This document shows, piece by piece, positions 1 through 7,958 of a stretch of DNA of 43,074 nucleotides. The notes under the pieces were generated by a model. The model was not told the DNA's origin, did no database searches, and worked only from the letters and a program-made list of their open reading frames with translations. The stretch comes from CAZTJA01 sp964613745. GTDB taxonomy: Bacteria > Desulfobacterota > Desulfomonilia > Desulfomonilales > Desulfomonilaceae. The stretch is from assembly GCA_964613745.1 (NCBI GenBank), contig CAZTJA010000015.1, forward strand, positions 1-43,074. The letters run 5' to 3'. Position numbers and translations under genes: made by a program. How positions within the stretch are numbered: position 1 is the first letter of the stretch; every line of letters begins with the position of its first letter.

Positions 1-1
1 A

Positions 2-214
2 TATTATTCTCGAGGGTCTGAACCGATCACGGTAACTCGAGCAGATGGTCAAGAAGTCGATGCATGGTTGTACACAGCACGCGGAAACCGAGCCGGGAGA
101 ATAGACATTTGGCCCACACGGGAATACAAAGAAATTGTAGTTTCCGGAGCCGAAAAAGCCGGATTGCCTGAGGACCATATTCAAAAATTGAAAAACTGGC
201 CGACTGTAAATTAA
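2..214 (+). CDS. Gamma-glutamylcyclotransferase (AIG2)-like protein, C-terminal fragment
   Basis: The window opens inside a gene whose last 70 codons are visible, ending with TAA at 212-214. The translation holds a segment reading VTRADGQEVDAWLYTA, followed by a short charged stretch and then REYKEIVVSGAEKAGLPEDH close to the C-terminus. This order (a beta strand ending in 'A-x-x-Y', then a 'Y-x-x-x-I-x-x-G-A-x-x-x-G-L-P' helix) is what I know from the C-terminal half of gamma-glutamylcyclotransferase/AIG2-like proteins, which fold as a small barrel and cleave gamma-glutamyl groups. The catalytic glutamate lies in the missing part, so activity cannot be judged. The start is off the left edge. 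Confidence 0.7.
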   Translation, partial: YYSRGSEPITVTRADGQEVDAWLYTARGNRAGRIDIWPTREYKEIVVSGAEKAGLPEDHIQKLKNWPTVN

Positions 215-240
215 CACTCAGTTAATGAATAAGCGATTGA

Positions 241-843
241 TCATCGCCCGAGCAATCTCTCGGTGAGTACCAATACCAGCGTGAATATCATGTCCAAATT
301 GAACCAGCGGGTGATGGACTTATCAAAGAGCACTTTAACGGAAGCCGGGAATTCCTCATCTTCTACCCAAAGAACGTATGTGACCGGTATCTGGGGAAAA
401 GGCAAAAACCGCATTCCCTTATCCCCATAAGCAGCCGGAACGGCCCCAAATTCTCGCGCTTTTGCCTCAAACCCCTGGATGTCGGTAGCATATCTTTCGG
501 CAATCGGTCCCGTGTGCAAAGTGTGAGGCCCCTGAAAAAAAGAGACCCCTCCGGGAAAATCTTTTTCGCTTACATCAACTCCATCCGGAGGACCGGCATT
601 TTCTGCAACCAGATAGCGTATGAGCAGGATCTGAAACTCTTCGGACAAAACTCGGTCGGGCTGAGGAGTAATTTCCCTAATCCGTTCGTCCACGGGATCA
701 ACAAGATACAATGCATTGAGAAAATGAACCTCATATCCTGACTGACTCTCTGAGGCCTTAACTCCAGGTTTATCAAGAATACTTCCAACGTTTCTGTTCC
801 TGAGATCTTCCCAATGAAATGGATGGGGTGATGCACATCCCAT
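241..843 (-). CDS. DUF3786 domain protein
   Basis: A 200-aa protein without signal peptide or membrane segment. The central and C-terminal parts resemble DUF3786, a family seen in anaerobic Deltaproteobacteria and related anaerobes and often found near or fused to iron-sulfur or corrinoid proteins. The features I recognise are a 'FPGG-x-x-FFQGPHTL' stretch around residue 97, and a C-terminal 'PQIPVTYVLWVEDEEFPASV' followed by 'LFDKSITRWF'. The start ATG at 841-843 has a clear GGAGG seven bases upstream (minus strand). The gene is convergent with the truncated gene to its left and divergent from the small exported protein to its right. Biochemical function is unknown. Confidence 0.8.
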   Translation of the reverse strand: MGCASPHPFHWEDLRNRNVGSILDKPGVKASESQSGYEVHFLNALYLVDPVDERIREITPQPDRVLSEEFQILLIRYLVAENAGPPDGVDVSEKDFPGGVSFFQGPHTLHTGPIAERYATDIQGFEAKAREFGAVPAAYGDKGMRFLPFPQIPVTYVLWVEDEEFPASVKVLFDKSITRWFNLDMIFTLVLVLTERLLGR

Positions 844-987
844 AGCAATCCTCCGTTATAATGGACCCACACAATAATGCTTCACTTGAATTTCGATAAT
901 ATATTGCTTTAACTAAAACTTATATCATTTGACACAATCTAGTTATTTAGGATAAAATGGTAAGCGAATATTCCATCCGGAGGCAAA

Positions 988-1218
988 ATGAACACCAGGT
1001 ATTTGCGAACTATTGTTTCAGTGTTACTGCTCTTTATAACCGGTTGGTTTACCAATCCGCAGGTTCCAACGATTCCCACTGGAAATCCCTATCCCAGTGA
1101 ATGGGTTCATTATCCTCTTTGGCTTGGAGATTGGCATTCTACCTTAGGTGAAAATTATGCCTGGCCGGCAAGTCTATCAAATGAGCATGATCCTAAATGG
1201 GGTTTTTGGTTCTGGTAA
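988..1218 (+). CDS. Small exported tryptophan-rich protein
   Basis: A 76-aa protein with a good ribosome-binding site (GGAGG six bases before the ATG). Residues 1-22 form a typical signal peptide: Arg near the N-terminus, then a hydrophobic run (VSVLLLFITGWF). The mature part is about 50 residues, rich in Trp, Pro and Tyr, with seven tryptophans and a C-terminus reading GFWFW. I know no family for it. The aromatic tail could mediate membrane or surface association, but that is inference. It is monocistronic and followed by a hairpin at 1230-1251 that separates it from the converging alaS-linked gene. Confidence 0.6.
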   Translation: MNTRYLRTIVSVLLLFITGWFTNPQVPTIPTGNPYPSEWVHYPLWLGDWHSTLGENYAWPASLSNEHDPKWGFWFW

Positions 1219-1229
1219 CGAATCGTAAG

Positions 1230-1251
1230 GGCTCGCATTGAGCTGCGAGCC
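1230..1251. terminator. Hairpin between convergent genes
   Basis: Perfect 8-bp inverted repeat GGCTCGCA / TGCGAGCC with a 6-base loop, lying between the stop of the small exported gene (plus) and the stop of the 56-aa gene (minus). There is no strong T-tract on either side, so it may stabilise 3' ends rather than act as an efficient intrinsic terminator. Confidence 0.5.
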
Positions 1252-1260
1252 GCTTCTGCT

Positions 1261-1431
1261 TTACTTACCTTTGAGCAGCCCGTTTTCATAGAAATATTGG
1301 AAAATGATGGACGAATCTATTCCGGTCAATTCTGCAACTTTGAAGACCGTTACTGATTGTCGTGCCATTTTCAATTCATTTATGACTCTGGTTATTCTCC
1401 CGTATACTTCACTATTCTCATTAATATTCAT
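1261..1431 (-). CDS. 56-aa helix-turn-helix-like protein downstream of alaS
   Basis: A short gene starting at ATG 1429-1431, 13 bases after the alaS stop and in the same direction, so almost certainly co-transcribed. The protein begins MNINENSEVYGRITRVINEL. Its second half, FKVAELTGIDSSIIFQYFYE followed by NGLL, looks like the start of a MerR- or YvyF-type helix-turn-helix (helix, 'TG-I', recognition helix, 'G-L-L' turn). A modest GGGG lies upstream of the start. Supporting evidence is the tight coupling and the helix-turn-helix-like pattern; no family assignment is made. Confidence 0.6.
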   Translation of the reverse strand: MNINENSEVYGRITRVINELKMARQSVTVFKVAELTGIDSSIIFQYFYENGLLKGK

Positions 1432-1444
1432 TTCTACCCCGTAA

Positions 1445-4075
1445 TTAATTCACGAATTCGTGAACGACATTGAGTGCTTCTTCTATTTTTTCCAGATTCG
1501 GTCCACCGGCTTGAGCCATGTCCGGCCTGCCTCCACCTGACCCCCCGAGCACCTCGGCAGCTCTCTTTACAATTTTTCCGGCATGGTATCGATCTGTGAG
1601 GTCCTTTGACACGGCGGCCAAGAGTAGGGCCTTTTCATCTGTCTTTGCCGCCAGCAATGCAACCCCCGAGCCCAATTTCTCTTTCACCCGATCTGCATAC
1701 TCCCGCAAGTCTTTCGGATTGGAAACACCATCCAGCAACTTGGCTAATACCTTAATTCCGTTGATCTCTTCAACACCGTCCATCAAGTCGGATGTCTTGC
1801 CGGAAGCGAGTCTGGCCTTTAAGACTTCAATTTCCTTATCTTTATACTTTTTCTCCTCAAACAGTTTGTCAAGTTTGCGAATCAATTCTCCTCGGGAACC
1901 TCTTAGCTTTAACGCGAGCTCCTTCAATTCCACTTCGAGCATCCTTACGTATTCAAGTGCTCCTCTTCCGGTGACCGCCTCTATTCTTCGCACGCCTGCC
2001 GCAATACCCCCTTCGGACATTATTTTGAACAAACCAATGTCTCCGGTTCGTCGTGCGTGAGTTCCTCCGCAAAGCTCTCGGCTAAAGTCCCCCATTGAAA
2101 TTACTCGGACTTTGTCGCCGTATTTTTCACCAAAAAGAGCGGTCGCCCCAGAATTGATGGCTTGATCAAGATCTATGGTTTCGGATGCAATTACCACATT
2201 CTCTCGAATTTTTTCGTTCACGAGGGTCTCTATGTGATTGAGTTCATCTGGTGTGATGGAGGAGAAATGGGTGAAGTCGAAACGAAGTCGATCGGCTTCC
2301 ACAAGCGACCCGCTCTGATTTACATGATCGCCGAGGACCGAACGTAAAGCCCATTGCAGTATGTGGGTGGCAGAATGATTAGCCATAATGGCGTGACGGC
2401 GATCATTACTAACCTTCATCTGGACGGTATCTTGGATCTTGAATTCTCCGGATTGAACAACTCCTACGTGCACAACAATTTCCGGCAGCGGCTTTTGTGT
2501 ATCGGTGACCTGAATGAGGTTACCGTTGGATGAAATAGTGCCAAGATCGCCCACTTGTCCGCCTGATTCTGCATAAAACGGCGTTTTGTCGGTTATGATT
2601 TCAATCTGTTCTCCCGCTGACACTGTACTGACCGGCTTACCGTCTCGCAAGAGTCCCACAATCTTGCCGCTGTCCTCAATTGTTTCATAACCGGAGAACT
2701 CGGTTCGAGCTCCCGATTCCAGAATGGATCTGAATTCCACAAGATCTCGACCTTGTGAGCCGTCCCAAGCCTGTCGAGCCTGCTCTCGCTGCCGGGCCAT
2801 TTCCCGGTCGAAACCAGGTTGATCTATTTCAAAACCCGACTCTTTCGCCATATCAGCTGTTAAATCAGGCGGAAATCCAAATGTGTCATACAACTTGAAC
2901 ACCACTTCACCCGGCAAAGTTCGAGATCCAAGTGAAGACAATCTTGCGGCTTCCTCTTCAAACAGAATCAATCCTCTCGCAAGCGTCTCAAGAAAACGTT
3001 CCTCTTCGTTTTTTATTACTTTTTTTATGAGAATCTCATGCTGAGAAAGCTCGGAATAGGCTTCACTCATGGTCGAAATTACAACACCGGCAGAATCAAA
3101 AAGAAAGGGTTCATTCAATCCGATGTATTTTCCATAACGCAGGGCTCGACGAAGGATCCGTCGGAGAACGTACCCCCTGCCGTCATTGGACGGAAGCACT
3201 CCGTCAGCTATGAGAAAAGCAGCTGCACGGCTATGATCGGCGATTACCCTTATTGCTATTGAATCCAAATCCTGACCGGTGCATTTCTTACCCGACAAAT
3301 CTTCTACATGATGTATGATCGGCGCAAATAAGTCAGACTCCCAATTGCTGTTAAACCCTTGCACAACCGCCGCTAAACGTTCCAATCCTAGTCCGGTGTC
3401 TATGGACGGCCTCGGCAATGGAGTCATCCTGCCCTGCTCATCACGTTCAAACTGCATAAATACTAGATTCCATAGCTCCAGATAGCGATCACAGTCGCAC
3501 GCCGGGTCGCAATCAGGTCTTCCACATCCGATGTGATTTCCTTGGTCAATGTGAATTTCAGAACATGGTCCGCACGGTCCCGTGTCGCCCATACTCCAAA
3601 AATTGTCTTTTTCCCCAAGCCTCGCAATAGGATTTGCATTTGGTCCCAAAACTCGTCGCCAAATTTCATCAGCTTCGTCGTCATCTTTATAGATCGTAAC
3701 GTGCAGATCTCCCTTTGAAAGACCTACCGTCTTGGTCAGAAACTCCCACCCAAATGCAATTGCATCGGTCTTGAAATAGTCGCCGAATGAAAAGTTACCG
3801 AGCATTTCGAAAAAAGTGTGGTGTCTCGCAGTATGGCCGACATTTTCCAAGTCGTTATGTTTTCCGCTCACCCGCAGGCATTTTTGAGCTGTAACTGCTC
3901 TCTTAAAAGAGGATTTCTCCTGACCGGTAAAAACACTCTTGAATTGGACCATGCCGGCATTGGTGAACAATAAAGTTGCGTCTCCCGACGGAACAAGAGA
4001 AGAACTTGAAACCCGTTTGTGATCCCTTTCTTCAAAGTATTTCAAGAACAATTCTCTTAATTGAGCGCCGGTCAT
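1445..4075 (-). CDS. alaS: Alanyl-tRNA synthetase
   Basis: An 876-aa protein, the usual length for bacterial AlaRS, which charges tRNA-Ala in the cytoplasm and edits misacylated Ser/Gly. The N-terminal catalytic domain starts with LRELFLKYFEERDHKRV, includes the class II 'FTNAGMVQFK' and 'ARHHTFFEMLGNFSFGDYF' motifs, and contains a small cysteine cluster (CGRPDC-x-x-AC-x-C). The editing domain shows HSATH and the downstream C-x-x-x-H zinc ligand set in ELCGGTH. The C-terminal C-Ala domain carries GGSGGGRPDMAQAGG near the end. Start ATG 4073-4075 is preceded by TCCGGAGGC, a strong ribosome-binding site. All catalytic and editing motifs appear intact. It is followed by a 56-aa HTH-like gene. 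Confidence 0.98.
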   Translation of the reverse strand: MTGAQLRELFLKYFEERDHKRVSSSSLVPSGDATLLFTNAGMVQFKSVFTGQEKSSFKRAVTAQKCLRVSGKHNDLENVGHTARHHTFFEMLGNFSFGDYFKTDAIAFGWEFLTKTVGLSKGDLHVTIYKDDDEADEIWRRVLGPNANPIARLGEKDNFWSMGDTGPCGPCSEIHIDQGNHIGCGRPDCDPACDCDRYLELWNLVFMQFERDEQGRMTPLPRPSIDTGLGLERLAAVVQGFNSNWESDLFAPIIHHVEDLSGKKCTGQDLDSIAIRVIADHSRAAAFLIADGVLPSNDGRGYVLRRILRRALRYGKYIGLNEPFLFDSAGVVISTMSEAYSELSQHEILIKKVIKNEEERFLETLARGLILFEEEAARLSSLGSRTLPGEVVFKLYDTFGFPPDLTADMAKESGFEIDQPGFDREMARQREQARQAWDGSQGRDLVEFRSILESGARTEFSGYETIEDSGKIVGLLRDGKPVSTVSAGEQIEIITDKTPFYAESGGQVGDLGTISSNGNLIQVTDTQKPLPEIVVHVGVVQSGEFKIQDTVQMKVSNDRRHAIMANHSATHILQWALRSVLGDHVNQSGSLVEADRLRFDFTHFSSITPDELNHIETLVNEKIRENVVIASETIDLDQAINSGATALFGEKYGDKVRVISMGDFSRELCGGTHARRTGDIGLFKIMSEGGIAAGVRRIEAVTGRGALEYVRMLEVELKELALKLRGSRGELIRKLDKLFEEKKYKDKEIEVLKARLASGKTSDLMDGVEEINGIKVLAKLLDGVSNPKDLREYADRVKEKLGSGVALLAAKTDEKALLLAAVSKDLTDRYHAGKIVKRAAEVLGGSGGGRPDMAQAGGPNLEKIEEALNVVHEFVN

Positions 4076-4523
4076 CTTGCCTCCGGAAAAACTGTAGATT
4101 TCAAGGGGTGTTCGCCCGTAGTTTCCGCTTACTCACAGAATACAGATTGTAATCATCCGTGAAAGCTATTCAGGGGTCGCGGTAATCGACGGAATATCTG
4201 TGCCACGGGCATTGTGACGCATCTATGGAGATGCCTGATAAACTAAAACGCTTTAAATTATCAGATTTGATCATTTCGATCAACATTCTTCATTTCGGCA
4301 GCTTTCTTGTGCCGAATTGCTTGACCCTTACGTCAAGCACACCGTTCCAAAAGCTATTTGCTTTAAATTCAAAATAGTTAGCGTAATATATGCTACAAGC
4401 ACTCGAGTTAATCCTATATCCTACTTAAAATTATATTTTGAACATATTAAATTTCTTGACTCTATTTAGGCGCAATGATAAGCCCAGGCAATCGAACCGG
4501 TTAACGGGGGATTGGGGCATATA
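4076..4523. other. 448-bp intergenic region with three small hairpins
   Basis: No credible coding sequence. It must hold the alaS promoter (minus) and the methyltransferase promoter (plus), though neither has a clear consensus; TTGACT at 4456-4461 is a possible -35 without a good -10. Three inverted repeats cluster here: GCATCT/AGATGC with a 4-base loop (4219-4234), CGGCA/TGCCG (about 4297-4315), and GCTTGAC/GTCAAGC with a 6-base loop (4319-4338). An AT-rich stretch follows (4370-4460). The hairpins could belong to a small RNA or be remnants; there is no direct proof of transcription. Confidence 0.4.
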
Positions 4524-5429
4524 GTGAATAAAGGTACAATAACTTCTTCTTTTGGCTCTGGAAAAAGAGAGAGCCATAATGCATCTCGTTATTATTCGAG
4601 GAAAATAAGCAATATTAAGCTTATTAGAAATAATGTTGATTGCAGAAATGAGCCGGCAGACGCCACCATAAACCGGGTATTTAATCACTCATCCGAACAC
4701 ATGAGCGAACTGCCTGATAATTCAACCGATTTAATGGTAACGTCTCCTCCGTACAATGTCGGCAAAGATTATGATCTCGATCTGAGTTTGTCCGAGTATC
4801 TCGATTTTATTGAGAAGGTTTTAAGAGAAACTCATAGGGTATTGATTCCAGGCGGCCGGGTGGCCTTTAATGTTGCCAACCTGGGGAGAAAACCGTATAT
4901 CCCGTTAAATTCTCATGTTGCAGCCATTGCAAATGAAATTGGTTTCTTGATGCGAGGAGAAATTATTTGGATGAAGGGTAAAGGCGCTTCCGGATCGTGC
5001 GCATGGGGCTCCTGGATGTCTGCGGGCAACCCTACTCTAAGAGATCTCCACGAGTATATCCTCATTTTTTCAAAGCATCGATTTGACAAGCCCTTGAAGG
5101 GAGTGTCCACAATCAGCAGAGACGAATTTATGGCTGCAACGACAAGCATTTGGGATATTCCGGCGGAATCTGCACGTAAGATAGGCCACCCTGCGCCCTT
5201 TCCCGTCAAACTGGTTGAACGTCTCATTCATTTGTATAGTTATGAAGGCGACTTGGTGCTTGATCCGTTCATGGGTAGCGGCACCACTGCAGTTGCAGCA
5301 CTGAAATGTAAGAGGCGATTTGTGGGTTATGAAACAAACCCGCAGTACATAGACATCTGTTCAAGAAGAATTTCGGCCCTGTCTGAAGAGACAGCCGGTC
5401 AATCCGGTCCAGGCTACATGATCCGATGA
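4524..5429 (+). CDS. Site-specific DNA methyltransferase (beta class, TSPPY)
   Basis: A 301-aa amino-methyltransferase. Motif IV is TSPPYN (about residues 74-79) and motif I, DPFMGSGTT, lies near the C-terminus, giving the beta-class order (target-recognition region between IV and I). TSPPY is common in N4-cytosine enzymes but also occurs in some N6-adenine enzymes, so the modified base is uncertain. Other family marks are LGRKPYIPL, EIIWMKGKG, NPTLRDLHEYIL and GHPAPFP. The N-terminal FGSGKRESHNASRYYSRK is also typical, supporting a complete protein. I chose GTG 4524 with GGGG six bases upstream; TTG at 4512 is an alternative. No restriction enzyme gene is adjacent, so it is an orphan methylase, possibly regulatory. 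Confidence 0.88.
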   Translation: MNKGTITSSFGSGKRESHNASRYYSRKISNIKLIRNNVDCRNEPADATINRVFNHSSEHMSELPDNSTDLMVTSPPYNVGKDYDLDLSLSEYLDFIEKVLRETHRVLIPGGRVAFNVANLGRKPYIPLNSHVAAIANEIGFLMRGEIIWMKGKGASGSCAWGSWMSAGNPTLRDLHEYILIFSKHRFDKPLKGVSTISRDEFMAATTSIWDIPAESARKIGHPAPFPVKLVERLIHLYSYEGDLVLDPFMGSGTTAVAALKCKRRFVGYETNPQYIDICSRRISALSEETAGQSGPGYMIR

Positions 5430-5756
5430 TTCCGTTCTCGGGATCATGAATTGTGCAATTTCACAATACTACTTGACGTCCGCTCTTGACTCTAATAATA
5501 TGTAAGATTAATTAAAATAAAGTCAGCATTGTAAGAATATCCACCAGATAAGGGTTCAAGTTTCAAGCTGCGCGGTAACCATTCCTGTTCAGCCCGCTTG
5601 CTGACCTGTGCGGATTAACGAAGGGCCGATGGTGTCGGCGGCTTCGTTTAGACTTGCAGGCCTGATTCGATCTCACCCCCATCGCCGGAGATCATTTATA
5701 TAGGATCGGAGCATAGTACGTACTTTGTCTCCTGCTTCGATCGGGAAGGTTTGTTC
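5430..5756 (+). other. Promoter and structured leader of porCDAB
   Basis: 327 bp without a gene. A consensus promoter (separate entry) should give a transcript with a leader of about 245 bases. In it are a long stem, CGAAG-G-GCCGA / TCGGC-GG-CTTCG with a 5-base loop (5619-5646), followed by TTTAG, and a second stem GATCTC/GAGATC with a 13-base loop (5669-5693). The leader could act as an attenuator or ligand- or protein-responsive element. I could not match it to a named riboswitch class. Confidence 0.45.
5473..5501 (+). promoter_or_regulatory. Sigma-70-type promoter for porCDAB
   Basis: TTGACG at 5473-5478, a 17-base spacer, and TAATAT at 5496-5501. Both boxes match the consensus well and the spacing is ideal. 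The inferred start of transcription is near 5508, about 250 bases before porC. A second TTGACT lies inside the spacer but has no matching -10. Confidence 0.65.
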
Positions 5757-6353
5757 ATGAAAGAGAGTTTCGAGATAATTTGGCACGGAAGAGGCGGCCA
5801 GGGAGCAGTCACAGCAGCCAAAATCCTCACCGAAGCGGCGTATTATCAGGGATTCAAAGGTGTTTCCGCTAAACCGACCTATTTTTCCGAGCGTAGAGGG
5901 GCTCCGGTTAGCGTGCATACGAGAATTTCCAGAGATCCCATAAGAACATTTTCCAACGTGATGGAGCCGGACATTGCTGTTGTGCTGGATGACAATCTGT
6001 TGGACATGGTCAATGTAACTGCTAACCTTAAAGAAAACGGACTGCTCATTGTTAATTCGGCATTGACTCCGGGTGAACTGGGAGTATTCGGCCCATTCAA
6101 TATCGCTGTTTCAGATGCATTCAAAGCTTCGGAGCGGGCCGGTCTCGTCATCGAAGGCAACGTACTCATTTCCACAGCTATTTTGGGTCCTTTTGCAGCA
6201 TCATGTGATTTGGTGGATATCGAGAACATCAAGAAAGCAATTTCGAAAGCCTTTAAAGGCTCTGCATTGGAACGCAACTTAAACGCTCTTGAACTTGCTC
6301 ACAAGGATACCAGAATCTATCGATACGAGCTTCCGGCAACTGCTCTTGCTTGA
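5757..6353 (+). CDS. porC: 2-oxoacid:ferredoxin oxidoreductase, gamma subunit
   Basis: A 198-aa subunit of the pyruvate/2-oxoacid:ferredoxin oxidoreductase complex, which oxidatively decarboxylates a 2-oxoacid to an acyl-CoA and passes electrons to ferredoxin in the cytoplasm. The N-terminal GRGGQGAVTAAKIL is the family's nucleotide/CoA-binding glycine motif; YFSERRGAPVSVHTRIS is the typical second signature. Start ATG 5757 has GGGAAGG seven bases upstream, better than an upstream TTG at 5751. The gene order gamma-delta-alpha-beta follows the layout of hyperthermophile-type four-subunit PORs. Substrate (pyruvate, 2-oxoisovalerate or other) cannot be fixed from sequence alone. Confidence 0.93.
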   Translation: MKESFEIIWHGRGGQGAVTAAKILTEAAYYQGFKGVSAKPTYFSERRGAPVSVHTRISRDPIRTFSNVMEPDIAVVLDDNLLDMVNVTANLKENGLLIVNSALTPGELGVFGPFNIAVSDAFKASERAGLVIEGNVLISTAILGPFAASCDLVDIENIKKAISKAFKGSALERNLNALELAHKDTRIYRYELPATALA

Positions 6354-6426
6354 GGCACAAGCCGAAACAGACATACCGAACAAATAGATAATTAATTCTG
6401 AGTTCTTCAATGACGAGGAGATTTGA

Positions 6427-6711
6427 ATGAGTTCCGACGAAAACGTATTGATAGCCACTTCGAGACCTGCCCCGGGTGAAGCCGGCAGAACGGGGGATTG
6501 GCGATCACAGACGCCCAAAATTGATCATGATAAATGTCCACAGAAGGAAACGTGTCTTTTCTGTTGGATGTATTGTCCCGACGGAGTTATTTCCCGCACA
6601 TTTCCCCTAGAAATAGATCTCGAGTATTGTAAGGGTTGCGGCATCTGTGCCGAAGAATGCCCCAGAAAAGCCATAACAATGGTAGACGGCAGATCTCCTG
6701 ACAAAGAGTAA
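6427..6711 (+). CDS. porD: 2-oxoacid:ferredoxin oxidoreductase, delta subunit (2[4Fe-4S] ferredoxin)
   Basis: A 94-aa ferredoxin-like subunit that carries electrons from the TPP site to external ferredoxin. Cysteines of the C-terminal cluster are C68-x2-C71-x2-C74-x3-C78-P, canonical. The first cluster is C37-x5-C43-x2-C46-x3-C50-P, with three extra residues after the first Cys compared with the standard C-x2-C-x2-C-x3-C. The N-terminal 30 residues (including a DWRSQTP segment) are typical for PorD. A strong GAGGAG precedes the ATG. It lies 73 bases after porC and 29 before porA. Confidence 0.93.
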   Translation: MSSDENVLIATSRPAPGEAGRTGDWRSQTPKIDHDKCPQKETCLFCWMYCPDGVISRTFPLEIDLEYCKGCGICAEECPRKAITMVDGRSPDKE

Positions 6712-6740
6712 GCTTACAGCTTGATGGAACCGGGGACACT

Positions 6741-7928
6741 ATGAGTGAAATTAAGATAATCACCGCAAATACCGCTGCCGCAATAGCGGCAAAGTTAAGC
6801 AAAGTGCAGGTTGTATCTGCATATCCCATTACACCTCAAACGCCTGTTACAGAGGAACTTGCAGCAATGGTGGAGAGCGGCGAACTGAATGCCCAATATC
6901 TTACCGTCGAAAGCGAGCACTCAGCTTTGGCCTCCGTAGTTTCGGCCGCTCAGATTGGTGCCAGGGTATTCACGGCCACGAGTGCAAACGGCTTGCTCTA
7001 TATGCACGAAATGCTTCATTGGGCCGCAGGCAGTCGCCTGCCCATAGTTATGGCCTGTGTAAACAGGGGAGTAGGCGCACCATGGACCATTCTTAACGAT
7101 CAACAGGATTCCATCTCTCAACGAGATACCGGTTGGATCCAACTTTATTGCAGAAACAGTCAGGAAGTCCTGGACACAATCATCCAGGCGTATCGTATAG
7201 CCGAACAAGTACTGATTCCCATAATGGTCTGTTATGACGGATTCATTTTGTCGCATACCACCACCCCGGTCTCAGTACCGGAACAGACTGAAGTTGACAA
7301 ATTCCTTCCTGCGTATTCCGGAGCCGCATCTGTTTTGGGGCGAGGTCCAATGAATGTGAATCCGCTGATTTTAAGCGAACCACGTACAGATCCGCAAGGC
7401 GTACTCCGACCAGGTTATATGGACTTGCGACATAAGCTCCAGAACGATCTTAGGTCGGCACTTAACGTAATCGAAACCACCGATAACGAATTCTTCGAAA
7501 GCCTTGGTCGAGCCTGGGGAGGCCTTAGTTGGTCATACAAATTGGACGATGCGGAGCATGCGATTGTAAGCATGGGATCTTTGGCTTCCGAATGCACGGT
7601 GGCAGTCGATCTTCTAAGGAAACAAGGATTTAGAGTCGGCGTATTTGGATTGAGAGTTTATCGTCCCTTCCCTGCGGAACATTGTGCTCGCCTGTTGGAA
7701 GGTATGGAAACAATCACCGTATTCGAAAAAGATATAAGTTACGGATACGCAGGTGCGCTGGCGATGGACTTGAAAGCGGCACTTTATGAATCCACAAAAA
7801 GACCGCAATTTTCATCCTATGTTGCCGGTTTGGGCGGGCGCGATATCAGACCGGAACAGATTGCCGATAGTGCAGTTAAAGCAATAACTAAAGGATCGGT
7901 CCAGGAATGGATCGATATAAAGTGGTAG
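6741..7928 (+). CDS. porA: 2-oxoacid:ferredoxin oxidoreductase, alpha subunit
   Basis: A 395-aa alpha subunit. AYPITPQTPVTEEL (about residues 29-42) is the substrate-binding 'YPITP' loop; the downstream ESEHSALASVVSAAQIGARV and TATSANGL stretches are the usual family core. MACVNRGVGAPW and NDQQDSISQRDTGWIQLY follow in the expected order. The C-terminal part is the transketolase-C-like domain (VGVFGLRVYRPFP). GGGGA lies upstream of the ATG. It pairs with PorB to form the TPP-dependent catalytic core. Confidence 0.95.
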   Translation: MSEIKIITANTAAAIAAKLSKVQVVSAYPITPQTPVTEELAAMVESGELNAQYLTVESEHSALASVVSAAQIGARVFTATSANGLLYMHEMLHWAAGSRLPIVMACVNRGVGAPWTILNDQQDSISQRDTGWIQLYCRNSQEVLDTIIQAYRIAEQVLIPIMVCYDGFILSHTTTPVSVPEQTEVDKFLPAYSGAASVLGRGPMNVNPLILSEPRTDPQGVLRPGYMDLRHKLQNDLRSALNVIETTDNEFFESLGRAWGGLSWSYKLDDAEHAIVSMGSLASECTVAVDLLRKQGFRVGVFGLRVYRPFPAEHCARLLEGMETITVFEKDISYGYAGALAMDLKAALYESTKRPQFSSYVAGLGGRDIRPEQIADSAVKAITKGSVQEWIDIKW

Positions 7929-7958
7929 TCGTTCGCATTTCAATTTAAGGTTTTAAAA

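Noticed and set aside
1518..2060. Long plus-strand open frame inside alaS
   Set aside because: Antisense shadow of a well-conserved gene; no ribosome-binding site.
4460..4510. tRNA T-arm-like sequence on the minus strand
   Set aside because: GGTTCGATT is present but there is no pairing stem or cloverleaf.
5508..5756. TPP riboswitch for porCDAB
   Set aside because: The cofactor would fit, but the conserved TPP-aptamer sequence blocks are absent.
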